Of a stretch of 40,861 nt of DNA, positions 13,092 through 20,385 are shown one piece after another. The stretch's first letter is position 1; every line of letters starts with the position of its first letter. The translations under genes and the position numbers were made by a program. The notes under the pieces were generated by a model. It searched no databases. It was given only the letters and a program-made list of their open reading frames with translations, and was not told the DNA's origin. Origin of the DNA: Candidatus Kaiserbacteria bacterium (GTDB taxonomy: Bacteria; Patescibacteriota; Minisyncoccia; Phycocordibacterales; UBA918); contig JAGQLY010000008.1 in NCBI GenBank assembly GCA_020428905.1, forward strand, positions 1 through 40,861. Direction: 5' to 3'.

Positions 13092-14618
13092 TTACCGTGC
13101 GTACTCAACAACGCGATTTTCACGTATTACGTTCACCTTAATTTCTCCCGGATAGCGTAGTTTTTCTTCAATATCGGTCGCAATACTGCGAGCGAGGTTG
13201 TGTGCCTCAAGGTCAGTCACCTTTTCAGGATTTACCAGCACACGAATCTCACGTCCTGCCTGAATAGCAAAGGCACGCTCAACACCTGGCATACTCGTGG
13301 CAATATTTTCAAGCTCCGTAAGGCGTTTGAGGTAGTTTTCAACCGAATCTCGACGTGCACCTGGTCGGCCGCCAGAAAGCGCATCGGCAACTTGGACAAT
13401 CATAGATTCCGGTGTCTCATATGGGTATTCTTCGTGGTGAGCACGCATCGCGAGAATAACCGCCTCATCAACATCGTATTTCTGTAAAATACGAATACCA
13501 ATTTCTACGTGCGTACCCTGCACTTCTTGGCTTACGGTCTTTCCAATGTCGTGAAGCAGGGCACCCGCTCGTGCAACGGCAACGTCTGCTCCTACTTCTT
13601 CCGCGATAATGGCTGCAATGTGTGCCATTTCGACTGAGTGCCAGAGCACATTTTGTCCATAGCTGGTGCGGAAGTGAAGACGGCCAACGATTTTTATGAG
13701 ATCGGGATGAAGTCCGGGCACATTTGCCTCGTAGACGGCCTTCTCTCCCATTTTGCGCACAATAGTGCCCACCTCTTTACGCGCCTTCTCCACCACCTCT
13801 TCGATCTTCGCTGGCTGAATACGACCATCAGAGAGTAGACTTTCAAGCGCGACACGCGCAACTTCACGACGTACCGGATCAAACGACGACAGAGTGATAT
13901 GTCCCGGTGTGTCGTCTATGAGTACATCCACTCCTGTTGCGCGTTCAAACGCACGCACATTACGGCCTTCTTTTCCGATAATCTTTCCCTTGACGCTGTC
14001 GTTCGGTATTTCTACCGTCGAGCTCATCACATCGGCACGCATCGTGTTTCCGATACGGTGTATTGCTGCGGTGAGGATGTTTCGTGCTTCTGCATCGTAC
14101 TGCTCTTCGCCGCGCAGCTGCATTTTTTGGATACGGGAAACAATGTCCGCTTCGTGCGACTTCTCAACATTCTGAGTGAGACGCTCAAGAGCGGCCTCTT
14201 TAGAGAGTCCTGCAACTTCCTCGAGTCGAGTCGCAATAGACTTCTCGTGTTCGTCGAGTTGGACCTTGATGGCTTTGATTTTCTCAACGTTTGCACGCAC
14301 CGCCTCAGTTTCAGAATCGATGTCGATCTGTCGCTTATCGAGGAGGTCTTCTTTATTGATGAGGCGCTCCTCGGTTTTTTCAAGTTTTTCGGTGCGTTCC
14401 TTGATCTGCTGCTTTACCTCGCGCTCAAGTGTTTCCGCTTTTTCTTCTGCTTTTTCAATAATTTTGAGTGCCTTTTCTTCTGCTTCGAGCGTGCGTTCTT
14501 TGAGCGCAAGCTCAAGTGATTCTTTTTTACTGAGTGCGTGAAGGTATCGCAGATAGTAGCCGATACCAAGGCACACAATACCCACACCAATGAGTGTGGA
14601 GGTTATTCCTAGTGTCAT
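13092..14618 (-). CDS. rny: Ribonuclease Y
   Basis: 508 residues, normal length. The order is typical: N-terminal membrane anchor (about 4-24), a long coiled coil rich in E and K (about 28-190), a KH RNA-binding domain (IIGKEGRNVRAFERATGVD), and an HD domain (ALLHDIGKT, then HVEIG and RAHHEEYPYE), ending IKVNVIRENRVVEYAR. It is a membrane-bound endoribonuclease that starts mRNA decay in many bacteria lacking RNase E. A TACTTT at 14627-14632, eight bases before the ATG, fits the leaderless pattern. It is transcribed alone between two terminators. Confidence 0.97.
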   Translation of the reverse strand: MTLGITSTLIGVGIVCLGIGYYLRYLHALSKKESLELALKERTLEAEEKALKIIEKAEEKAETLEREVKQQIKERTEKLEKTEERLINKEDLLDKRQIDIDSETEAVRANVEKIKAIKVQLDEHEKSIATRLEEVAGLSKEAALERLTQNVEKSHEADIVSRIQKMQLRGEEQYDAEARNILTAAIHRIGNTMRADVMSSTVEIPNDSVKGKIIGKEGRNVRAFERATGVDVLIDDTPGHITLSSFDPVRREVARVALESLLSDGRIQPAKIEEVVEKARKEVGTIVRKMGEKAVYEANVPGLHPDLIKIVGRLHFRTSYGQNVLWHSVEMAHIAAIIAEEVGADVAVARAGALLHDIGKTVSQEVQGTHVEIGIRILQKYDVDEAVILAMRAHHEEYPYETPESMIVQVADALSGGRPGARRDSVENYLKRLTELENIATSMPGVERAFAIQAGREIRVLVNPEKVTDLEAHNLARSIATDIEEKLRYPGEIKVNVIRENRVVEYAR

Positions 14619-14754
14619 ACGTCACAAAAGTACGAATGTATGCCGGGTTCAGAGTGAGGAATGTCGTCGCTACAGCCGATACGGTAGTACAGTCGCACGG
14701 TTACAAACAAATAAGTCGACACTGACACAGTAGCACGAAGGAGTGGGGGTGGCA

Positions 14755-14781
14755 AAACCGGCGCCCTTCGGGCGCCGGTTT
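14755..14781 (-). terminator. Terminator of the clpP gene
   Basis: AAACCGGCGCCC-TTCG-GGCGCCGGTTT, a very stable hairpin 30 bases past the clpP stop on the minus strand. The stretch 14619-14754 holds nothing else I can see. Confidence 0.65.
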
Positions 14782-14812
14782 GTTTGGTGGTCATTTTAAA
14801 AATACTCAAATA

Positions 14813-15412
14813 CTATTTAAGTATTTCGTCGACCAAACCATATTGCTTTGCTTCGTCAGCAGTCATAAAGAAGTCGCGATCGGTGTCTTTTTCTACCTGC
14901 GACAACGGCTTTCCAGATGCTTTTGCAAGCATTTTGTTCAGTCGTTCGCGGGTTTTTAAGATGTGTCGTGCGGTAATCTCAATATCGGATGCCTGACCCT
15001 GCGCGCCACCCCACGGCTGATGGATCATTACTTCTGCGTTTTGGAGAATGCTACGTTTCCCTTTAGCTCCCTGTGAGAGGATGATAGAACCCATTGATGC
15101 GGCCATACCGACACACACGGTGCTCACGTCTGGCTTGATGTGGTTCATGGTATCGACAATCGCAAGGCCGGCACTCACCGATCCTCCGGGTGAGTTGATG
15201 TACATAAAGATGTCTTTCTTTGGATCTTCTGCTTCAAGGAAAAGAAGTTGTGCCACGACAAGGTTGGCCATATGGTCCTCGATACTGCCGGTCACAAAGA
15301 CAATGCGCTCTTTGAGAAGACGAGAGTAAATATCAAACGCGCGCTCGCCACCCTGGGTCTTTTCGATGACCATAGGGACCAACTGCGCTGCGGTAGTGTG
15401 TTGTGATTCCAT
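14813..15412 (-). CDS. clpP: ATP-dependent Clp protease proteolytic subunit
   Basis: 199 residues from ATG 15412. All family landmarks are present: the oxyanion motif [12 protein letters not shown], the catalytic serine in GMAASMGS, the catalytic histidine in MIHQPWGG, and the catalytic aspartate in the segment TDRDFFM. It forms the tetradecameric protease chamber fed by Clp ATPases. Two upstream in-frame starts (15424, 15442) exist, but TACTAT (15423-15428) sits ten bases before ATG 15412, which matches the local leaderless pattern and gives a normal length. It is isolated by terminators on both sides. Confidence 0.96.
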   Translation of the reverse strand: MESQHTTAAQLVPMVIEKTQGGERAFDIYSRLLKERIVFVTGSIEDHMANLVVAQLLFLEAEDPKKDIFMYINSPGGSVSAGLAIVDTMNHIKPDVSTVCVGMAASMGSIILSQGAKGKRSILQNAEVMIHQPWGGAQGQASDIEITARHILKTRERLNKMLAKASGKPLSQVEKDTDRDFFMTADEAKQYGLVDEILK

Positions 15413-15458
15413 AATGTTGTGCATAGTAGCAGAAAACAGCACGTTGAGCTAGAAGGTG

Positions 15459-15482
15459 AAAAAAGGCGCCCGAGGGGGCGCC
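15459..15482 (-). terminator. Terminator after the frameshifted gene
   Basis: On the minus strand GGCGCC-CCCTCG-GGCGCC is followed by TTTTTT. Confidence 0.75.
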
Positions 15483-15508
15483 AGGTGAATCGGAGGATTG
15501 TTCCGTGC

Positions 15509-15789
15509 CTAGAGGCCTCGGAACAATCCGTCGAAAAATGTAAGAAACAACGGCGATTGGTCGTTGATGCCCTCGCGCTTCGCCACGTCACACCAGTAGT
15601 ACAGACAGCCGAGGAGCAGCGTTGTCGCTGCGTATTGGCCTTGCTGGGTGCGACGAATTTTTGGGGCCACAGGGCGAGCTGGGCGAGGCGGCCATCTCCG
15701 CTAGTCTCCACTTTGACATCGCGGGTTAGTGATCCAATCGAGTTCCCGTAGCGTGCTACGGTCCCCTCGGTAAAAACTATTGTATTCAT
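15509..15789 (-). pseudogene. Small unknown gene with a -1 frameshift at an A5 run
   Basis: ATG 15789 has a strong Shine-Dalgarno GGAGGA four bases upstream. The first frame reads sensibly to about residue 43 (GRLAQLALWPQK), then becomes implausible, passes through a terminator and overlaps clpP. Shifting by -1 at the CCCCAAAAA run (15658-15662) gives a natural continuation, including YAATTLLLGCLYYWCDVAK, that stops at 15509-15511 just before the terminator. The joined product is about 93 residues and unrecognised, with a central hydrophobic stretch. It could be a real mutation, an assembly error in the homopolymer, or slippage-dependent expression. Confidence 0.5.
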
Positions 15790-15853
15790 GCCATCCTCCG
15801 GTGGGCTTTGGTGACTCCGTATGTATACCTAACACACCTAGGTCGTTTCGGCA

Positions 15854-15891
15854 ACACAAAAACCTTTCGATATATCGAAAGGTTTTTGTGT
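15854..15891. terminator. Perfectly palindromic terminator after trigger factor
   Basis: ACACAAAAACCTTTCGATA and its exact complement form a 38-base palindrome directly past the tig stop codon. Confidence 0.75.
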
Positions 15892-15905
15892 CGGTATGTG
15901 TGTAA

Positions 15906-17054
15906 CTACTTTTGTTCCTCAAGCATCTTGAGAATTACTTCGTTGGTTAGTACTGACTCAACGTATACGCGAACGCGCGTTTCATCGGCATCTTTATACT
16001 GTTCAAGAAGGTGCGACACCTGATGGTCAACTGCGCTTGGGTCGGGGTTGATTTCCTCCTTTTTGCCTATTTCATTCAATACGAGCTGTAGCTTTGCGCG
16101 CTTTTCCGCAGAGGGTGTCCACTCGGCGATCAGTTCCTCCTCGGTCTTCTTGATGTGGGTGAGGTAATCTTCGAATTTCAGTTGTGCACGGTTGAGGTCT
16201 TCCCGCATTTGAGCAAGCATCTGCTGTATTTCTGCGTTGGTCATCACTTCTGGCAAATCGACGGTCGTCTTCTCAACAATCGCATCGGTAATCTGCGCGC
16301 GGTGGCGTGATGCAACATCGCGTTCCTTCTCGACGGCAAGATGTTCGCGAAGCTTGCTCTTGAATTCCTGCACGGAAGTAAATTGTCCGGGCTGTCCCAG
16401 CGCCTTCACGTACTCGTCGGTGAGTTCGGGGAGTGGAAGCTTGCTGAAGTCTTCCTCTTCGGTGATTGGTGTCTCGTGATCGTGAGCGCAATTCTCGTCA
16501 TGGACATGTTCGTCCACCTCACCAGACGCACCCTCTTTTTTTGCAACCGCTTTAGATTGAAGACGCTCGTACGCCATCTTCTGGCGCATGATGTCTTCGA
16601 TTTGTTTCTCGACCTCCTCGTCGGTCACCTCGTGTGACTCGCGCTTTTTGTTGATATCTGCGGCGATCTTCTTGTAGTCGGGGAGGGTGATCTTGGGGAG
16701 TACTGCCACGATCGCTTTGAAGCCAAGCGGGTTGTCTTGCGCGATTTTGGTGATGCTGATCTGTGGGTAGCCAACCACCTCAAGCTTGTGCTCGCTCACT
16801 ATCTCAGGATACGCTTCGTTAATAGCACGTTCAGCCATTTCTTGCAGGAGAGTCATTTCTCCGACTTTCTCGAGGATGACCTTTTCTGGCACATGTCCCT
16901 TCCGAAAGCCATCAACCTCCATGTCTTTTCCTATCGCTTTAAGAGCAGCTTCGCGCTGTTTGGCAAGATAGGTAAAGGGAATCTCGCCCGTTATGGTAAC
17001 GGTCGAATGGTCGCCTTTTTCAATAGAAAACGCCTGTAGTTCGTCGTGTGTCAT
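15906..17054 (-). CDS. tig: Trigger factor without PPIase domain
   Basis: 382 residues from ATG 17054. The N-terminal ribosome-binding domain carries the signature GFRKGHVPE (49-57). The C-terminal chaperone arms run from about 209 (LPELTDEYVKALG) to the end. Between them the FKBP-type PPIase domain found in typical trigger factors of about 430 residues is missing; residues about 166-208 are a short charged linker with the His/Cys-rich piece DEHVHDENCAHDH. The protein binds nascent chains at the ribosome exit; prolyl isomerase activity is not expected. The frame is open to 17138 but CATAAT (17064-17069), nine bases before ATG 17054, supports this start. Confidence 0.93.
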   Translation of the reverse strand: MTHDELQAFSIEKGDHSTVTITGEIPFTYLAKQREAALKAIGKDMEVDGFRKGHVPEKVILEKVGEMTLLQEMAERAINEAYPEIVSEHKLEVVGYPQISITKIAQDNPLGFKAIVAVLPKITLPDYKKIAADINKKRESHEVTDEEVEKQIEDIMRQKMAYERLQSKAVAKKEGASGEVDEHVHDENCAHDHETPITEEEDFSKLPLPELTDEYVKALGQPGQFTSVQEFKSKLREHLAVEKERDVASRHRAQITDAIVEKTTVDLPEVMTNAEIQQMLAQMREDLNRAQLKFEDYLTHIKKTEEELIAEWTPSAEKRAKLQLVLNEIGKKEEINPDPSAVDHQVSHLLEQYKDADETRVRVYVESVLTNEVILKMLEEQK

Positions 17055-17171
17055 CCCTGTGAGATTATGTATATAAATGAGTTCCACCAGCACATGCTGT
17101 ACGGAAGGTTGTGGGTCTGTAGTGTACCTGTGTCGCAATAAAATGCAACCGACACGGTCGTTGAGGAGTGA

Positions 17172-17471
17172 CTAGTTGTTAAGTGCGTTTTCCATATCGG
17201 CGAGTGTGGTATCGAGGTCGGTGAGTTCGATGGCTTCAAGATCGGCGGCGATCACATCAAGGTCAACATGCGGTCCCATAGCATGGAGCACGGCCGCGCC
17301 ACCACTGTTGGTGTTTGGTGTGCGGGCAGTGTTGGTATCGCTCGTAAGCACTGATCCCCAGAAGTACAAACCGGCAAGTGCTGCAATAAGAACAACAAAG
17401 ATGAGTAGCATGACCACGCCGTGATGCCGCGTCTTCTCTTCGTGGAGGTTGTACTGTTGGTTTGGGTTCAT
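17172..17471 (-). CDS. Unknown small single-pass membrane protein
   Basis: 99 residues from ATG 17471. A hydrophilic N-terminus (about 18 residues) precedes a membrane helix, VVMLLIFVVLIAALAGLYFW, then a Thr/Asn/Ser-rich linker and an acidic, Asp/Leu-rich tail. No family is recognised. It starts 10 bases after the stop of the exported protein gene at 17482, so the two probably form an operon. The tail probably faces outside the cell. Confidence 0.7.
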   Translation of the reverse strand: MNPNQQYNLHEEKTRHHGVVMLLIFVVLIAALAGLYFWGSVLTSDTNTARTPNTNSGGAAVLHAMGPHVDLDVIAADLEAIELTDLDTTLADMENALNN

Positions 17472-17481
17472 GTGTTGGAAA

Positions 17482-17988
17482 TTATTCGACTGTCATAGCG
17501 CGAAGGAGTGCCAGTGCTTCATGGAGCTTCCGTTGCGCCTCAATAAGGAGTGTTCGCACATTCACTACGTCCTCTCGCAATGATGCGAACGCTTCTTGTG
17601 GGCGCTCGGTCTGCACAACAGCTCGAATGTGTTGGGGGAGAATCCTCAGCAACGCTTCTGCCTGAGAGAGAAGTGTGTCTGCTTCGCGAAGAGCGGCGAC
17701 CGCGTCGGACACCACAACACCATCTTCTTTAAGAAGAGCGACATGTGTCATGAGATGGGCATGTACGCGACTCAATTTGTCGTGAGCAGCAAAGAGGCGG
17801 GTCTGGAGTGTCGAACCGGAAGCGACGATACCTTCGTGTGTCGCTGCGGTGAGTGGGCGTTCGGGTGCACTGCGGCGTTCTTCTGATTGCTCAGCATGTG
17901 CGATACCTGCCGTGCAGAGGAGTAGGGTGCAACAACCGATGATGAGTCGGCGCACAGATGTTGAAGGAATGGATAAGATACGATACAT
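17482..17988 (-). CDS. Unknown exported helical protein
   Basis: 168 residues from ATG 17988. A signal peptide is evident: a basic start, the hydrophobic core LIIGCCTLLLCTAGI, and an AHA-like cleavage site before EQSEE. The mature part is almost all helical, Leu/Ala/His-rich, and cysteine-free, consistent with a coiled-coil or four-helix periplasmic-type protein. ATG 18003 (MRKLL) is an alternative; TACACT sits immediately before it, so with normal promoter spacing 17988 would be the first start on the transcript, preceded by GAGGAAA. Function unknown. Confidence 0.65.
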   Translation of the reverse strand: MYRILSIPSTSVRRLIIGCCTLLLCTAGIAHAEQSEERRSAPERPLTAATHEGIVASGSTLQTRLFAAHDKLSRVHAHLMTHVALLKEDGVVVSDAVAALREADTLLSQAEALLRILPQHIRAVVQTERPQEAFASLREDVVNVRTLLIEAQRKLHEALALLRAMTVE

Positions 17989-18072
17989 AAGCAGTTTCCT
18001 CATAAGTGTAGCACAGCGTTGGTGTGGGTTCGGTGTGTCTCTGCAAAAAAAGTGTGTACGAAGGAGTGTCTC

Positions 18073-18101
18073 TGTGACGTGTCCATATTGCATGCTATAC
18101 T
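18073..18101 (+). promoter_or_regulatory. Probable promoter of the pyrophosphatase gene
   Basis: TGTGAC (18073-18078), 17-base spacer, TATACT (18096-18101); predicted leader of about 28 bases. Confidence 0.4.
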
Positions 18102-18135
18102 CACGACGTTACACAATCAACACACGCGCTAGTTT

Positions 18136-18666
18136 ATGACAGACTACAATACACTCTATATCCCCGGAGACCTCGAAAAAAAAACAATCAATACCGTCGT
18201 CGAAGTGTCGGAAGGGTCTATCCTTAAGGTGGAATACAATCGCGAAAAGGGAACATTTGAGCTCGATCGTATCGAACCATCTATTTTTGCAAAACCGGCG
18301 AACTACGGCTTTATTCCCGGAACGCTCGATGACGATGGAGATGAACTCGATACACTGATTGTTTCTCCTGTTCCGATGCCGGTCGGTATCGTGCTCCAGG
18401 CGCACATTCTAGGCGTACTCAATTTTGAAGATGACGGCGAGCAGGATCATAAGATTATTTGCGTGCCAGCTGACGATCGTGATAGCGACAATCGCATCAA
18501 GAGTCTCGAAGATCTTGGTGAGCGCTGGAAGCAGAAGATCGAGTACCACTTCCGGACATACAAGGACCTAAAGAAGCCGGGTACGACGAAGGTGCTCGGG
18601 TATGGAAATGCTGACGATGCAGTGAGGGTTATTGAAGAGTGTATTGAACGTTTTGCGAAGCGGTAG
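18136..18666 (+). CDS. ppa: Inorganic pyrophosphatase (family I)
   Basis: 176 residues, standard for the soluble bacterial enzyme. Active-site elements: FAKPANYGFIPGTL, the metal-binding signature DGDELDTLI, and the C-terminal segment IEYHFRTYKDLKK. It hydrolyses PPi to phosphate, pulling polymer synthesis forward. It is convergent with nusA, sharing a bidirectional terminator at 18683-18725. A few bases before the start no Shine-Dalgarno is visible. Confidence 0.97.
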   Translation: MTDYNTLYIPGDLEKKTINTVVEVSEGSILKVEYNREKGTFELDRIEPSIFAKPANYGFIPGTLDDDGDELDTLIVSPVPMPVGIVLQAHILGVLNFEDDGEQDHKIICVPADDRDSDNRIKSLEDLGERWKQKIEYHFRTYKDLKKPGTTKVLGYGNADDAVRVIEECIERFAKR

Positions 18667-18682
18667 GGATTGTTGCTTTAGA

Positions 18683-18725
18683 AAACACAAAACGCCGCGC
18701 CCGTAGGGCGCGGCGTTTTGTGTTT
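18683..18725. terminator. Bidirectional terminator between ppa and nusA
   Basis: Twenty-base perfect arms (AAACACAAAACGCCGCGCCC and its complement) around GTA. Confidence 0.85.
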
Positions 18726-18733
18726 CAGTCTCG

Positions 18734-20140
18734 TTATTTTGTTTCTTCTGTTTCGTCTTCCGCGAGCTGTGCCTCAGCTTCTTCGGGGGTATCAACCTCC
18801 TCCGCTTCGTCGAGTTCGTTTTTGGCATCACGATCCCCCGTTGCCTCGTCCTCGATACGTTCGGGTTCAGTTGTGGTTGCAACCTCCTCCTCAAGTATTG
18901 CTTCGTCAGGGTTTGCGTCTTCGGCCACTGTCACTGCGCCATCTTCACCCGCCTCTGCAAGCTCGTCTCCGCCAGCAGAGACGATGTCGATCTTCCAACC
19001 GGTAAGCTTTGCTGCGAGACGTACGTTTTGTCCGCCGCGTCCGATAGCGAGCGACTGTTGGTCGGGTGCCACCTCTACGGTAGCGTGCCCGTGTTCAGTA
19101 CCCTCGGCGCCGCTTTCAATAGTTACTTTTAGTACCTGAGCGGGAGAGAGTGCATCTTCAATAAACTCGGCCGGTTCTTCTGACCATTCGATGATGTCGA
19201 TTTTTTCGCCACCGAGCTCACTCATCACTGTCGATACACGCACGCCGCGTTGTCCCACAAGTGAACCGACGGGGTCAATGTATTCGTCAGTTGCAAAGAC
19301 TGCGACCTTTGAGCGAGAACCCGCCTCGCGGGCGATCGCACGAATCTCGACGGCGCCATTCTGGAGTTCTGGTGCCTCAATTTCAAAGAGTTTTTCAAGA
19401 AAATCAGGGTGACTACGTGAGAGTTTGAGGAAGATACCGCGAGGTGTTTCATCGACAGACACGAGTAGTGCGCGGATACGTTCGCCCGGCTTAAACCGTT
19501 CGCCGGGAATCTGTTCATCATACGGCATGACACCGGTCACTCGGCCGAGATCTACATAGAGATTGCCGCGTTCAAAACGTTGTGCATGCCCGAGTACAAT
19601 ATCGCCTGCCTTCTGTCCAAACTCCGAAAGAGCAGATTCTTTTTCTGCTTCACGGATTTTTTGGATAATGACCTGTTTTGCGGTCTGTGCAGCAATACGG
19701 CCGAAGTCATCCTTTGGTTCGAGGGGGAAGACGAGCTCTTCCTCGAGCTCGACGTCTTTCTTAATGAGTCGTGCGTTCTCAATCATGATGTGCTTCTCAG
19801 GATCAAAGCGTACGCGAGGATCCTCTTCGGTTGCGCCGTCATCCTCTTCTTCAGTGTGCGGTCGGGTGCTGCGGCTGTCGTCTTCAGAGACGGGTGCCTG
19901 TTCATCCTTTTCTTCTATACGCACGAGGGTGTCATCTACCACGATCTTAATCTGATCGAATGTTGTTGCCCCGGTAGCAATATCAAAGGACGCACGAATG
20001 ATTTGTCCGCGCTTCCCAAATTCTTTTTTGTATGCAGTTGCCAGTGCTTGCTCGATAGCATCAATCATCTTCTCGCGGCCGATACCGCGCTCCTCCTCCA
20101 TCTGGTCAAGCACCGAGTTAATTACTTTTAGGTCAAACAT
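18734..20140 (-). CDS. nusA: Transcription termination/antitermination factor NusA
   Basis: 468 residues. The N-terminal polymerase-binding domain starts MFDLKVINSVLDQ and contains an acidic insertion of about 40 residues after position 80. The S1 domain (VDLGRVTGVMPYDEQIPGERF) and two KH domains (VGSLVGQRGVRVSTVMSELGGEKIDI, described here by its key residues G-x-x-G, and AIGRGGQNVRLAAKL) follow. The last ~65 residues are a strongly acidic disordered tail. NusA sits at the RNA exit channel and promotes pausing and intrinsic termination. Its own promoter at 20243-20270 is followed at once by a terminator hairpin at 20197-20226, suggesting autoregulation. Confidence 0.95.
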   Translation of the reverse strand: MFDLKVINSVLDQMEEERGIGREKMIDAIEQALATAYKKEFGKRGQIIRASFDIATGATTFDQIKIVVDDTLVRIEEKDEQAPVSEDDSRSTRPHTEEEDDGATEEDPRVRFDPEKHIMIENARLIKKDVELEEELVFPLEPKDDFGRIAAQTAKQVIIQKIREAEKESALSEFGQKAGDIVLGHAQRFERGNLYVDLGRVTGVMPYDEQIPGERFKPGERIRALLVSVDETPRGIFLKLSRSHPDFLEKLFEIEAPELQNGAVEIRAIAREAGSRSKVAVFATDEYIDPVGSLVGQRGVRVSTVMSELGGEKIDIIEWSEEPAEFIEDALSPAQVLKVTIESGAEGTEHGHATVEVAPDQQSLAIGRGGQNVRLAAKLTGWKIDIVSAGGDELAEAGEDGAVTVAEDANPDEAILEEEVATTTEPERIEDEATGDRDAKNELDEAEEVDTPEEAEAQLAEDETEETK

Positions 20141-20196
20141 GCTTCTTTATTCTTAGGATGTTCTGATAAATGAATATATGGTATTGGTATTTTTGA

Positions 20197-20226
20197 TAAA
20201 AAAACACCGGCCGCGTATGGCCGACG
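20197..20226 (-). terminator. Terminator-like attenuator in the nusA leader
   Basis: On the minus strand CGTCGGCC-ATACGC-GGCCGGTG (eight pairs, two G-T) is followed by a T7 run. It lies about 10 bases past the predicted transcript start and 57 bases before the nusA ATG, with no other minus-strand gene upstream to terminate. Confidence 0.6.
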
Positions 20227-20242
20227 TTCAATCAGTAGATGC

Positions 20243-20270
20243 AGTATACTCTCACGTTTATATAAGTCAA
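20243..20270 (-). promoter_or_regulatory. Promoter of nusA
   Basis: Minus strand TTGACT (20265-20270), 16-base spacer, TATACT (20243-20248); predicted start near 20236. Confidence 0.6.
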
Positions 20271-20346
20271 GAAGAAAAGCGACCACGTTTTTTATTCGTA
20301 TCCACCACTAGTGCTCAGTGTGTGGCAGAAGATTTTTGCGAGGTGC

Positions 20347-20352
20347 TATACT
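20347..20352 (+). promoter_or_regulatory. -10 element of the pilus operon
   Basis: TATACT, 33 bases before the pilB start codon; no clear -35. Confidence 0.35.
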
Positions 20353-20385
20353 TGAACATATTAAGAGCTCTTTGAGCAGTGTATT

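Noticed and set aside
13899-14541. Long plus-strand frames opposite the RNase Y coiled coil
   Set aside because: Phe/Ser-rich antisense of a Glu/Lys-rich coiled coil; shadow frames.
15292-15508. Unshifted continuation of the 15789 frame into clpP
   Set aside because: It passes through a terminator and overlaps a confident gene in another frame.
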